Positions 1 to 7,819 of a DNA stretch of 18,099 nt are shown piece after piece; within the stretch, counting starts at the first letter, position 1, and each line of letters starts with the position of its first letter. Source of the stretch: an uncultured Paraburkholderia sp. GTDB lineage: Bacteria > Pseudomonadota > Gammaproteobacteria > Burkholderiales > Burkholderiaceae. A program made the translations under genes and the position numbers. Under the pieces are notes generated by a model. That model did no database searches and had not been told where the DNA came from. It saw only the letters and a list, made by a program, of their open reading frames with translations. The DNA lies in assembly GCA_937917025.1 (NCBI GenBank), contig CALFSF010000188.1:1-18099 (forward strand), in the 5' to 3' direction.

Positions 1-40
1 GTCACAAATCGAGGTTGCAGAAAACAGGCTGACCATACAT

Positions 41-62
41 TTTCTTTGGCAAGACAAAGAAA
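41..62. repeat. 8-bp perfect inverted repeat (stem-loop)
   Basis: TTTCTTTG (41-48) and CAAAGAAA (55-62) are exact reverse complements separated by a 6-nt loop. It sits immediately left of the first copy of the intergenic repeat and downstream of the 3' end of mtgA. It may be part of the same repeat family, or a transcript end structure. No T-run follows it, so I do not call it a terminator. Confidence 0.55.
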
Positions 63-69
63 AGTAGGT

Positions 70-133
70 GCCGCCCCGCACAGGGGCAACGCTAATAGAC
101 CGACATGAATGCAAGGAAAGGCCAAAGGAAAAC
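70..133. repeat. Intergenic direct repeat, copy 1
   Basis: This is the first of two approximately 65-bp direct repeats, offset by 91 bp. By eye about 55 of 65 aligned positions match copy 2. The unit begins GCCGCCCCGC and ends in a purine-rich tract (AAGGAAAGGCCAAA). It contains a perfect 5-bp stem, GCCCC (73-77) with GGGGC (83-87), around a 5-nt loop. It resembles dispersed intergenic elements I associate with Burkholderia-type genomes; that family link is from memory and was not checked. Confidence 0.7.
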
Positions 134-160
134 ACAGCTTCGGCACGAAAAACCCGGAAT

Positions 161-225
161 GCCGCCCCGCCAAAGGGGCAACACAAACAGACCAACATGA
201 CCACAAGGAAAGGCCAAAAGAAAAC
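161..225. repeat. Intergenic direct repeat, copy 2
   Basis: This is the second copy of the element at 70-133. The stem GCCCC (164-168) / GGGGC (175-179) is kept intact while the loop differs in sequence and in length (6 nt instead of 5). The purine-rich tail AAGGAAAGGCCAAAAG is also kept. It ends about 28 bp from the stop codon of mtgA, so it would lie in the 3' untranslated part of that transcript. Confidence 0.7.
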
Positions 226-252
226 CAGAAAAACCGGCGCCGCAAGAAGCCC

Positions 253-975
253 TCAATCGGGTAATTCAGCCGCCCCCATCCGACGGGCAATCACCCCGGC
301 CCGCTGGGCCAGATACCCTGATCCTCGATGTTCGTCGAAATACTTCGGCCGCGGCAGCATCACAGCCAGCCGCGCCGACTGCCCACCCGACAGCTTCATC
401 GCGGAAGTCTTGTAGTAATACCGCGCTGCAGCCTCAGCGCCATAAACCCCATTGCCCCACTCGACGGAGTTCAGATAGATCTCGAAGATCCGCTCCTTGT
501 CCATCAGCGTCTCGAGCATCCACGTGATAATCAGCTCCTGCCCCTTGCGGATATAACTCTTCTCACGCGAAAGAAACAGGTTGCGCGCCAGCTGCTGCGT
601 AATCGTCGACCCACCCGCAACGATCTTCCCGCGCGCCTTGTTCTTCTCCCACGCCTGAAGAATCGCGTCCGTCTCGTAGCCGTTGTTATTGACGAAGTTC
701 GCATCCTCGGAAGCAATGATCGCCCGCTTCAGATTCCGCGAAATCCGGTCGTACGGTACCCACGTATGCTGGATCGAAAGGTCCGGCCGGTCCTGCGAAA
801 GCCGCCATGCGTCCGAACGCATGAACGCAGTCGACTGCGGATTGACGACGTTCCAGATCGCGATCTGCGCAAAGTAATAGACCTGCGTCGCAAGCCACGC
901 GCACACGAACACCGCCAGCACATAGAACATCCATCGCACCATGCCCGGACGGCCCGCGCGCCTCGCCCCTGTCAT
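253..975 (-). CDS. mtgA: Monofunctional biosynthetic peptidoglycan transglycosylase
   Basis: This is a GT51 glycosyltransferase that polymerises lipid II into glycan strands at the periplasmic face of the inner membrane, without a transpeptidase domain. The 240-residue length fits MtgA. One N-terminal membrane segment lies at about residues 13-37. The GT51 signature EDANFVNNNGYE is at 90-101 (E90 the expected catalytic glutamate), GGSTITQQLARNLFL at 121-135, and EIYLNSVEWGNGVYG at 165-179. The ATG at 975 follows a GGGGGA purine run at a usable distance. It is the last gene of the minus-strand string, 50 bp after aroE, so it is probably co-transcribed. It is followed by repeat-bearing non-coding DNA. 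Confidence 0.96.
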   Translation of the reverse strand: MTGARRAGRPGMVRWMFYVLAVFVCAWLATQVYYFAQIAIWNVVNPQSTAFMRSDAWRLSQDRPDLSIQHTWVPYDRISRNLKRAIIASEDANFVNNNGYETDAILQAWEKNKARGKIVAGGSTITQQLARNLFLSREKSYIRKGQELIITWMLETLMDKERIFEIYLNSVEWGNGVYGAEAAARYYYKTSAMKLSGGQSARLAVMLPRPKYFDEHRGSGYLAQRAGVIARRMGAAELPD

Positions 976-1025
976 CGTCGAAAGTCCCCCGTTCGATTGA
1001 TACCGAAACGCGCGCCGCCCCGAAA

Positions 1026-1907
1026 TCAGGCCGGCGTTTTCGCCATGGCGCGCAGCGCAGCCAGCACCGGCGCGCCGTCCGGCCGCACGCCGCGCCAGAT
1101 ATAGAACGATTCCGCAGCCTGCTCGACCAGCATGCCAAGCCCGTCCGCTGTCTGCGCCCCCAGCGCCTGCGCGTGTCGCATGAACACGGTCGGCTGCGCG
1201 CTGTACATCATGTCGTAGGCAAGCGTGCCGGCGCCAAACGCCGCGTCGTCACACTCGGGAAGCGCAGCATCGAGGCTGCCCGCAGTCGCGTTGACGATCA
1301 CGTCGTACGCGTGCGGCTGAATCGCCTTCGCGCTGCCGCCCGTCAGCTCACAATCGACGTCCCGCGCCGCCGCGGCGAATTGCTCAACCAGCTCATCAGC
1401 CTTCGCCGACGTGCGGTTGACGATCGTCAGCGTCCGCGGCAGCCGGTCGAGCATCGGCAGCACGACGCCGCGCGCGGCCCCGCCCGCACCCAGCAGCAAA
1501 ATGCGCGCACCCTTCAACGCAACGCCCAGGTTCACCTCGATGTCACGCACGAGGCCCACGCCGTCGGTGTTGTCGCCATGGATGCCGTCTTCGCGGAAAC
1601 TCAGTGTGTTCACGGCGCCAGCGGCAGCCGCGCGCGGCGACAGCCGGTCGGCAAACGCGTGCGCGTCGAGCTTGAACGGCACAGTCACGTTCATGCCCCG
1701 CCCGCCCGCGTCGATGAACGCGCGCACGTGATGCACGAAACCATCGACCGGCGCGAGCACATGGGTGTACTCGACCGGCTCGCCCGTCTGCTCGGCAAAT
1801 CGCGCATGAATATACGGCGACTTGCTATGCGCAACCGGATTGCCGATCACCGCGTATCGGTCGCGTGCCGCGCCCACATCGGCGTGTACGTGTACGTTGG
1901 TGCTCAT
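1026..1907 (-). CDS. aroE: Shikimate dehydrogenase (NADP+)
   Basis: This enzyme reduces 3-dehydroshikimate to shikimate in the cytoplasm, in the shikimate (aromatic amino acid) pathway. The substrate-binding motif NPVAHSKSP is at residues 23-31 (S28, S30). The catalytic lysine lies in NVTVPFK (K79) and the partner aspartate in NTDG (D115). The dinucleotide-binding loop GAGGAARG is at 140-147, and NRT at 164-166 is the usual NADP phosphate clamp. The protein has 293 residues against about 272 in E. coli; roughly 15 of the extra residues form a His-rich N-terminal tail. The start ATG overlaps the stop of the upstream RNB gene (ATGA, 1904-1907), which suggests translational coupling. Confidence 0.97.
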   Translation of the reverse strand: MSTNVHVHADVGAARDRYAVIGNPVAHSKSPYIHARFAEQTGEPVEYTHVLAPVDGFVHHVRAFIDAGGRGMNVTVPFKLDAHAFADRLSPRAAAAGAVNTLSFREDGIHGDNTDGVGLVRDIEVNLGVALKGARILLLGAGGAARGVVLPMLDRLPRTLTIVNRTSAKADELVEQFAAAARDVDCELTGGSAKAIQPHAYDVIVNATAGSLDAALPECDDAAFGAGTLAYDMMYSAQPTVFMRHAQALGAQTADGLGMLVEQAAESFYIWRGVRPDGAPVLAALRAMAKTPA

Positions 1908-4021
1908 CGTCCGGGCTCCGTGATCTGCTGTTCTGAAGATGCAGCCGCATCGCCCGCACCGTCGCCTTCTCCGTCGACGACTTCTCCACCCTCCGCGTCG
2001 CCGGCTTCGGCCTGCGCTTCGGCTTCGCTTTCCGCGGAATCGTCGGCGGCGTCGATCAGTTCTTCCTCACCTTCGTCGGCCTCGTCGGCTTCGGCGGTGT
2101 CGGCGCCGCTCGTCACCTGCGGCGCATCGAGCACGTGCAGGAGACGCACCGACGCCTCGACCGTCAGCTCATCGAGCGACATCACTTCCATCAGCAGCCT
2201 CGTGCCGCGCGCATGCACGCCAAGCCCCGGCACATGCAGCAGCAGCGGGATTTCCTCGAGGCGCACGAGGTCGCCCTTCACCACCGAAGCCACCACCTGC
2301 TTCTTTCCTTCCTGACGCAGCCAGCGCAAACACCAGAAGTACTCCATCCGGCGCTGGTGGTCGGCATACGCGGTGTACGTGTCGTCGAAACCCTGCACCA
2401 CGGCGAACAGATCGGCGTCCTTCGGCTTGAACGGCGCCGCGAGCTTCGCGGTCACACCGTGCTGCACGCACGCGAGCAGTTGCCACTGGTTCACCAGGTC
2501 GACGTAACGGCGCAGCGGCGACGTGCTCCACGCATACTGCGCGACGCCGAGCCCTTCGTGCGGCGCGGCGGACGTCTGCATGCGCGTGCGCTTCGGGCCG
2601 CTCGGCGCGCCGAACGCACGCTGCGAGCGATAGATGCCCGGCACGCCGTGGTCGTGCAGGAACGCGCCCCACGACGAGTTCGCGAGAATCGCCAGTTCGG
2701 CGACGATCGTATCCAGCGGCGAACCGCGACGGCGCGGCGTGATCGTGACGTGCTCGCCTTCCACGTAGAAGTTGAAGTCGGTATTGCGCTGCACCTCGCG
2801 CTTCAGGCCATAGCCGGCGCGCGCCTGCTGGCGCTTTTCGAACAGCGCCTGCGCGAACGGCCACAGCACCGCGATGTCCTCCTTGTGCGGATACTCGCCC
2901 GTGCCCGCGGCAAGCGACGCTTCGTTAACCAGTTCATCGAGCGTGTTGTGCCGCAGGTTGTTTTTCACGAACACGCGCTCGGCACGCGTCTCGCTCGCGA
3001 CGATATCCTGCGTCTCGCGATTCACGATCACATACAGCGACAACGCCGGACGCAATCCGCCTTCCTTCAGCGTGAACGCCTCGACGACGTCGTCGGGCAG
3101 CATCGTGATCTTGTCGCCCGGCATGTAGACGGTCGACAGACGCCCGCGCGCGATCGCATCGACCGCGTCGCCGCGATCGATCCCAAGCGCCGGCGCCGCG
3201 ATGTGCACGCCAATGCGCACACGGCCATCGGACAGATGCTCGACCGAAAACGCATCGTCGATTTCGGTGGTGGTGATGTCGTCGATCGAGAACGCTTCGA
3301 CTTCGGCTTCCGGCAGATCGTCGGGCAGCGCGCCGACGGTGACAGGCGGAAAACCGGTGCCGTGCGGGAAAAACTCGGACAGAAAGCGCGCCTCGTGCAA
3401 CGCACGCGCCGATGGAATGCCGCCGCAGTCGAGCATCAGACGCGCCATCGAAATGCCACGCGCCGCCGCCGCGGCTTCGAGCGCCTTGTATTCGATCGTG
3501 TTCTTGTCGGGCTTCGTCAGGAGACCCAGCGCCTTGCCCGCGAGCGATTCCGGCAGACGCCCCGCCTTCAGTTCTTCCTCGATACCGGCCTGCACCAGCG
3601 CCTGCTGGCGCTTGCGCTCGAGACCGGCCAGCGCCATCTGCAACTGCTCCTGCGGCGCGCGCTGATATTGCCCGCGCCCCTTGCGGCGGAAGTACACCGG
3701 CGCGCCGTGCATGCGCAGCACGAGCGCGGCGCGCTCGATCGCGCCGAACGTGTCGCCGTAGTACTCCTTCGCGAGCGCGGCGAAGGCAAATTCTTCTTCC
3801 GGCGCGCATTCCCACAGGAAATCGAGATCGATTTCCTGTGCGGCGGCGTCGGCCTGATGCATCAGTTCGCCGGCGGCCGGCTTGTCGAATTCGATCAGGA
3901 CGTCCTTTGCGCGCACCTTCGCGCGCCGGCCGCCCGGCAACTCGACCTGAAACGCGTCGCCCTGACGCGACAGCACGCTGCCCGCCTTGAAACTGCCCGA
4001 TTCCTCAAAGAAAACGTTCAC
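1904..4021 (-). CDS. RNB-domain (RNase II family) exoribonuclease
   Basis: This is a predicted cytoplasmic 3'-5' processive exoribonuclease of 705 residues. The RNB catalytic signature is at 244-258 (SIDDITTTEIDDAF), with D247, D255 and D256 matching the metal-binding aspartates of RNase II (D201, D209, D210). The position of D207 is glutamate (E253), as in the T-x-E-I-D-D type of RNB proteins. The conserved arginine region STSPLRRYVDL is at about 499-509. Residues 1-45 look like a small beta-barrel and about 575-632 like an S1-type fold; both are inferences. The last 70 residues are an acidic, Ala/Glu/Asp-rich, probably disordered tail. It starts with GTG; an in-frame TGA lies directly upstream, so no longer start exists. 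It lies 131 bp downstream of the esterase gene and overlaps aroE by 4 bp. Confidence 0.93.
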   Translation of the reverse strand: MNVFFEESGSFKAGSVLSRQGDAFQVELPGGRRAKVRAKDVLIEFDKPAAGELMHQADAAAQEIDLDFLWECAPEEEFAFAALAKEYYGDTFGAIERAALVLRMHGAPVYFRRKGRGQYQRAPQEQLQMALAGLERKRQQALVQAGIEEELKAGRLPESLAGKALGLLTKPDKNTIEYKALEAAAAARGISMARLMLDCGGIPSARALHEARFLSEFFPHGTGFPPVTVGALPDDLPEAEVEAFSIDDITTTEIDDAFSVEHLSDGRVRIGVHIAAPALGIDRGDAVDAIARGRLSTVYMPGDKITMLPDDVVEAFTLKEGGLRPALSLYVIVNRETQDIVASETRAERVFVKNNLRHNTLDELVNEASLAAGTGEYPHKEDIAVLWPFAQALFEKRQQARAGYGLKREVQRNTDFNFYVEGEHVTITPRRRGSPLDTIVAELAILANSSWGAFLHDHGVPGIYRSQRAFGAPSGPKRTRMQTSAAPHEGLGVAQYAWSTSPLRRYVDLVNQWQLLACVQHGVTAKLAAPFKPKDADLFAVVQGFDDTYTAYADHQRRMEYFWCLRWLRQEGKKQVVASVVKGDLVRLEEIPLLLHVPGLGVHARGTRLLMEVMSLDELTVEASVRLLHVLDAPQVTSGADTAEADEADEGEEELIDAADDSAESEAEAQAEAGDAEGGEVVDGEGDGAGDAAASSEQQITEPGR

Positions 4022-4152
4022 TCAGTACTCTCGTTCAGACTTCGACCGGTCGACACGCATCGCGCCCGCGCGTCCGGCTTCATGTTCGTGGTAGTGGTCC
4101 GCGGCTCGCGCCTCACGCTTCGCTGCGCGAAAGGCGTCCGTGGATCAGGAAA

Positions 4153-4740
4153 TCATGCCGCTTCGCGCGGCGCCGGCGGCCGTGCATCGCAAAATGCGAG
4201 CACCTCGTCGACATAATGGGGAAACTCGCTGATCGCGTGGTCACTGCCTTCTATCAGTGTGGTTCTTGCGCCGGGATAGTGCGCGAGCATTTCGCGGTAA
4301 TCGAGCACTTCGTCGCCCGTCGCGGCAATCAGATAATAGCGTTCGGGACGCGTGACCGACGCGACACCGAGCGAGCGCAATTCATCCAGATGGTGCGGCT
4401 CGACGACGATGCTGCCGCCGCCGTGCCACAGCGGCTGTTCGCCGAGATAGTGGCTCAGGTCGCGCTGCGGCACGATCGCCGGGTTGAGCAGCACGGCCGG
4501 CCAGCCATGCTTTTCGGCGAGATACGTCGCGAAAAAGCCGCCAAGCGAGCTGCCGACCACGGTCACGTTCCGCGCACCGCGCACGAGCGACTCCACGAGC
4601 GTCACCGTGTCGAGCGGCGAAACCGGCAGCATCGGACAGCACCATTCGTCGCTTCGCCCGAGTTCGGCGAGACGCGCCGCCATCACACGCGCCTTGAACG
4701 AATCCGGCGACGAACGGAAGCCGTGCAGATAGAGAATCAC
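4153..4740 (-). CDS. YqiA/YcfP-family alpha/beta-hydrolase (esterase)
   Basis: This is a small cytoplasmic alpha/beta-hydrolase of 195 residues, the usual size of the UPF0227/YqiA esterase family. The oxyanion motif LHGFRSSP is at residues 5-12. The nucleophile elbow GSSLGG at 63-68 points to S65 as the nucleophile. GDEVLDY (142-148) supplies the acid residue and GSDH (165-168) the catalytic histidine H168. The physiological substrate is not known from the sequence. The start is GTG, and its GTGA overlaps the stop of mpl (4737-4740), so the two are very likely translated together. Confidence 0.92.
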   Translation of the reverse strand: MILYLHGFRSSPDSFKARVMAARLAELGRSDEWCCPMLPVSPLDTVTLVESLVRGARNVTVVGSSLGGFFATYLAEKHGWPAVLLNPAIVPQRDLSHYLGEQPLWHGGGSIVVEPHHLDELRSLGVASVTRPERYYLIAATGDEVLDYREMLAHYPGARTTLIEGSDHAISEFPHYVDEVLAFCDARPPAPREAA

Positions 4741-6176
4741 GCTGCGCCCCGCTGGCCGCCGGCCACGGCTTGCGCTGACGTCGCTGTGCGCGCCGGACGC
4801 GCCGACAGCGCATCGAGCAGCTTCTGATGCACGCCGCCAAAACCGCCGTTGCTCATCACGAGCACCTGGTCGCCCGGCTGGGCCACCGCGGCGACGGCCT
4901 TGACCAGCGCATCGATATCGTTGAACGCCCGCGCCCTGTCGCCGAGCGGCGCGAGCGCGTCGGCGAGATCCCAGCCGAGCGCGTCGCGGCCGGACGGCGC
5001 GCCGTAGCCGAACACCAGATCCGCGTCGGCGAGGCTCGCCGGCAATTGCGCCTTCATGACGCCGAGCTTCATCGTGTTCGAGCGCGGCTCCAGCACCGCG
5101 AGAATCCGCGTGCGCTCGCGGCCGACGCGCGTGCGCAGCCCGGCAACCGTGGTCCCGATCGCGGTCGGATGGTGCGCGAAGTCGTCGTAGACCGTCACGC
5201 CATCGACGCTGCCGCGCACTTCCATGCGCCGCTTCACGTTGCGAAACGTCGCGAGCGAACGCGCGGCCTGCGCCGGCGGCACGCCGATGTGGCGCGCGGC
5301 GGCGATCGCGGCGATCGCGTTCATGCGGTTGTGGTCGCCCTGCACCATCCAGTCGACGACGCCAGCGCGCACACCGTTGTGATAAACCGCGAAGCGTTCG
5401 TCGACGGGCACGCCTTCTTCGGCAGGCAGCGCCTGCCAGCCGCCCTCGACGCCGAAGCGCTCCACTTCGCTCCAGCAGCCACGCGTGAGCACGCGTTCGA
5501 GCGCATCTTCACGACCGTTCGTGACAATCCGGCCGATGCCTGGCACGGTACGCACGAGATGATGAAACTGCGTTTCGATCGCGGCGAGATCGGGGAAGAT
5601 ATCCGCGTGATCGAATTCGAGGTTGTTCAGGATCGCGGTTTTCGGCCGGTAGTGAACGAACTTCGAGCGCTTGTCGAAGAACGCCGTGTCGTACTCGTCG
5701 GCCTCGATCACGAAGAAGCTCGAATCCGTCAGCCGCGCCGACACGCCGAAGTTCAGCGGCACGCCGCCGATCAGAAAGCCGGGGTTCATGCCGGCATCCT
5801 CGAGCAGCCACGTGAGCATCGACGACGTCGTCGTCTTGCCGTGCGTGCCCGCCACGGCCAGCACCCATTTGCCGTTCAACACATGCTCGCCCAGCCATTG
5901 CGGACCGGAGGTATACGGCAGGCCGCGATCGAGGATCGCTTCCATCAGCGGATTGCCGCGCGAAACGACGTTGCCGATCACGAACAGGTCGGGTTGCAGG
6001 TCGACCTGCTCCGCGCCGTATCCTTCGATCAGATCGATGCCCAGCGCTTCGAGCTGCGTGCTCATCGGCGGATAGACGCCCGCGTCGCAGCCGGTCACCT
6101 TGTGGCCCGCGCCGCGCGCGAGCGCGGCGAGACCGCCCATGAACGTGCCGCAGATGCCGAGGATGTGGATGTGCAT
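4737..6176 (-). CDS. mpl: UDP-N-acetylmuramate:L-Ala-gamma-D-Glu-meso-Dap ligase (murein recycling)
   Basis: Mpl attaches recovered murein tripeptide to UDP-MurNAc, returning it to peptidoglycan synthesis. It belongs to the Mur ligase family; the N-terminal HILGICGTFMGG (4-15) is typical of Mpl rather than MurC. The ATP P-loop AGTHGKTTT is at 109-117, EADEYDTAFFD at 158-168 and GDHNRMNA at 280-287. The FRNVKRRMEV stretch is at 311-320, DDFAHHPT at 331-338 and EPRSNTM at 363-369. The length is 479 residues, slightly longer than E. coli Mpl because of an Ala/Gly-rich tail. It is the first gene of the minus-strand string; a TACAAT -10-like hexamer lies about 86 bp upstream. Confidence 0.96.
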   Translation of the reverse strand: MHIHILGICGTFMGGLAALARGAGHKVTGCDAGVYPPMSTQLEALGIDLIEGYGAEQVDLQPDLFVIGNVVSRGNPLMEAILDRGLPYTSGPQWLGEHVLNGKWVLAVAGTHGKTTTSSMLTWLLEDAGMNPGFLIGGVPLNFGVSARLTDSSFFVIEADEYDTAFFDKRSKFVHYRPKTAILNNLEFDHADIFPDLAAIETQFHHLVRTVPGIGRIVTNGREDALERVLTRGCWSEVERFGVEGGWQALPAEEGVPVDERFAVYHNGVRAGVVDWMVQGDHNRMNAIAAIAAARHIGVPPAQAARSLATFRNVKRRMEVRGSVDGVTVYDDFAHHPTAIGTTVAGLRTRVGRERTRILAVLEPRSNTMKLGVMKAQLPASLADADLVFGYGAPSGRDALGWDLADALAPLGDRARAFNDIDALVKAVAAVAQPGDQVLVMSNGGFGGVHQKLLDALSARPARTATSAQAVAGGQRGAA

Positions 6177-6261
6177 AAGCCTGTCGTGCCGCGCGGGCGT
6201 ACTTTTTGCGTGGGAAAGGAGTGCGCAGGACGGTCTTTCACGATCGTCCGCAAGGGACGCT

Positions 6262-6267
6262 ATTGTA
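6262..6267 (-). promoter_or_regulatory. Candidate -10 element for mpl operon
   Basis: On the minus strand the hexamer reads TACAAT (5 of 6 to TATAAT) within GGTTACAATAG. It would start a transcript with about 80 nt of leader before the mpl ATG. No good -35 hexamer stands 16-18 bp upstream, so this rests mainly on the -10 match and on the position in a divergent intergenic region. Confidence 0.4.
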
Positions 6268-6339
6268 ACCGACGCCCCTCTCGCAGCCGCGCGGTGATGT
6301 CGGTCCGGGTGGCCGGAAAGGCCGTCATATATTCTCTAG

Positions 6340-6345
6340 TATGAT
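6340..6345 (+). promoter_or_regulatory. Candidate -10 element for the gene at 6352
   Basis: TATGAT (5 of 6 to TATAAT) ends six bases before the ATG at 6352. If used, transcription would begin at or very near the start codon and give a leaderless mRNA, which agrees with the absence of a Shine-Dalgarno sequence. No clear -35 box is visible. Confidence 0.35.
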
Positions 6346-6351
6346 TGTGAG

Positions 6352-7014
6352 ATGGTTCGCAAATCACATTTCGATCCGCAGCGCGTGCGTGAGGAAATCG
6401 CCATCGCGGCTGCAAGAATGATCGCCGAAGACGGGCTGGATTATTCGACGGCCAAACGCAAGGCTGCGCGGCAGGTCGTCGGGGAGACGCGCGTCGCCGG
6501 CGAATGGCTTCCCGATAACGACCAGATAGAAGAAGAAATCCGCGAGTACCAGTCGCTTTTCCAGGGCGACAGCCAGCCGGCGGTTCTGCGGCGGCTGCGC
6601 GAAGTCGCGCTCGACTGGATGGATCGCCTCGCGCCGTTCAATCCGTATCTGACGGGCGCGGTGCTCGGCGGCACCGCAGGCGAGCATTCGGACGTGCATC
6701 TGCAGGCGTTCTGCGACAACCCGAAGGAAGTCGCCATCTATCTGCTCAACGCCAACATCCAGTACGACGTCTCCGAGACGCGCCACTTCGCCGGGCGCGG
6801 CTACGTCGAGACGCTCAGCTTCCTGTGGCGTCCGGCGAACGAGCGGCGCGAAACGGAACCGGTCGGCATCCACGTCGCGCTCTATGATTCGGACGATCTG
6901 CGCGGCGCGGTGCGCGCCGACGCACGCGGCCGCACGGCCCGCGCGAACCGGCAGGCGGTCCAGACACTGCTTGCTGAAAGCAGCGCGGCGGCTTCGGCCG
7001 TGTCGGCGGCATAG
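6352..7014 (+). CDS. Conserved protein, possible nucleotidyltransferase-like fold
   Basis: The product has 220 residues and no signal peptide or membrane segment. I recognise the pattern of a conserved proteobacterial family: an N-terminal helical block (residues 8-45, rich in Arg/Ala, ending KRKAARQVVG), then LPDNDQIEEEIREYQSLFQGD, then a core LTGAVLGGTAGEHSDVHL around 100-117. This core resembles the GS-x-G-x-SD-x-D loop of nucleotidyltransferases, but with Gly-Thr for Gly-Ser and His for the second Asp, so catalytic activity is doubtful. The N-terminal block superficially resembles a TetR helix-turn-helix but lacks the rest of that domain. It is transcribed divergently from mpl, with the tlpA-like gene 50 bp downstream. 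Function is unknown. Confidence 0.85.
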   Translation: MVRKSHFDPQRVREEIAIAAARMIAEDGLDYSTAKRKAARQVVGETRVAGEWLPDNDQIEEEIREYQSLFQGDSQPAVLRRLREVALDWMDRLAPFNPYLTGAVLGGTAGEHSDVHLQAFCDNPKEVAIYLLNANIQYDVSETRHFAGRGYVETLSFLWRPANERRETEPVGIHVALYDSDDLRGAVRADARGRTARANRQAVQTLLAESSAAASAVSAA

Positions 7015-7064
7015 GCGGCAACCTCTTCTATTACTTCATCCACTCCCTGAGCAGACCCACGACA

Positions 7065-7625
7065 ATGAAGCGGATCCTGGCAGCACTGGCAGTAGCGGTT
7101 GTGGCGGCGGGCGGCGGCGCCGCGGCCGGCTACTGGTTCCTCAATGGCAACTCGACGCAGGCGGCACAATCCGCGCCCGGCGCCACGGCGGCAATCAGGC
7201 CGCAGGACGCCGTGAACGCGCTCTGGGCGCAAAGCGTGACGAACGCCGACGGCAAGCCGCAATCGCTTTCGATGTTCAAGGGCCATCCGGTCGTCGTGAA
7301 CTTCTGGGCGTCCTGGTGCGGACCGTGCGTCGAGGAAATGCCTGCGCTCGCACAACTCCATCGCGATTACGCGAAGAAGGGCATTCAGTTCATCGGCCTC
7401 GGCGTGGATTCGGAAAAGAACGTGAAGACTTTCCTGCAGAAGGTGAAGGTCGACTACCCGGTTTTCGTGACCGGTTTCGGTGGCGCGGACCTCGCGCGCG
7501 AGTTTGGGAACAACGCGGGCGGCCTTCCGTATACGGTGGTTATTGACGCCAAAGGCAACGTTCTTTCGACAAAACTCGGCGAAATCGAGCCCGCCGAGCT
7601 GAAACGCACGCTCGACGCGCTTTAA
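7065..7625 (+). CDS. TlpA/ResA-like thiol-disulfide oxidoreductase
   Basis: This is a membrane-anchored periplasmic thioredoxin-fold protein of 186 residues. An Ala/Gly/Val-rich N-terminal segment (about 4-25) serves as signal anchor. The redox motif WCGPC is at residues 84-88, inside VVNFWASWCGPCVEEMP, and the cis-proline loop GLPYTVVID is at 153-161 (P155). Such proteins reduce disulfides in the envelope, for example in cytochrome c maturation or metal-centre assembly, but no partner gene is nearby to decide which. The ATG at 7065 has only a weak ribosome binding site. It is followed by about 190 bp of non-coding DNA. Confidence 0.92.
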   Translation: MKRILAALAVAVVAAGGGAAAGYWFLNGNSTQAAQSAPGATAAIRPQDAVNALWAQSVTNADGKPQSLSMFKGHPVVVNFWASWCGPCVEEMPALAQLHRDYAKKGIQFIGLGVDSEKNVKTFLQKVKVDYPVFVTGFGGADLAREFGNNAGGLPYTVVIDAKGNVLSTKLGEIEPAELKRTLDAL

Positions 7626-7754
7626 GCGCATATTCGCGAAATGCGCGGAATATTCTCCGAACGCGCCTTTTTACGCGTAAATTAGGCGAAATTGTCACAA
7701 AATCGGCGCGTCCGGCGTGGGCGCCGCCGGTCCGGAGCGACGCGAACGGCCTGC

Positions 7755-7771
7755 GAAACTAGACAAGTTTC
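7755..7771. promoter_or_regulatory. Palindrome overlapping putative aroQ promoter
   Basis: GAAACT (7755-7760) and AGTTTC (7766-7771) are perfect inverted half-sites with a 5-bp spacer. A possible -35 TAGACA (7760-7765) lies inside it, with a possible -10 TAAAGT at 7784-7789 after an 18-bp spacer, 30 bp before the aroQ ATG. The layout would suit an operator, but no regulator is identified. Confidence 0.4.
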
Positions 7772-7819
7772 TCTAATCAGCGCTAAAGTTCGCGCAATTC
7801 CACGGAAATAGAAGCGACC

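Noticed and set aside
2135..4216. 693-codon plus-strand open frame opposite the RNB gene
   Set aside because: It is antisense to a clear RNB exoribonuclease, with Arg/His-rich shadow composition and no domain features.
4827..6344. 505-codon plus-strand open frame opposite mpl
   Set aside because: The minus-strand frame has all Mur ligase motifs; the plus-strand frame has none.
6370..6490. TetR-like helix-turn-helix at the N-terminus of the 6352 gene
   Set aside because: The R-x-x-I-x-x-AA-x-x-MIAEDGL pattern is superficial; the rest of the HTH and the ligand domain are absent, and the length and core motif fit another conserved family.
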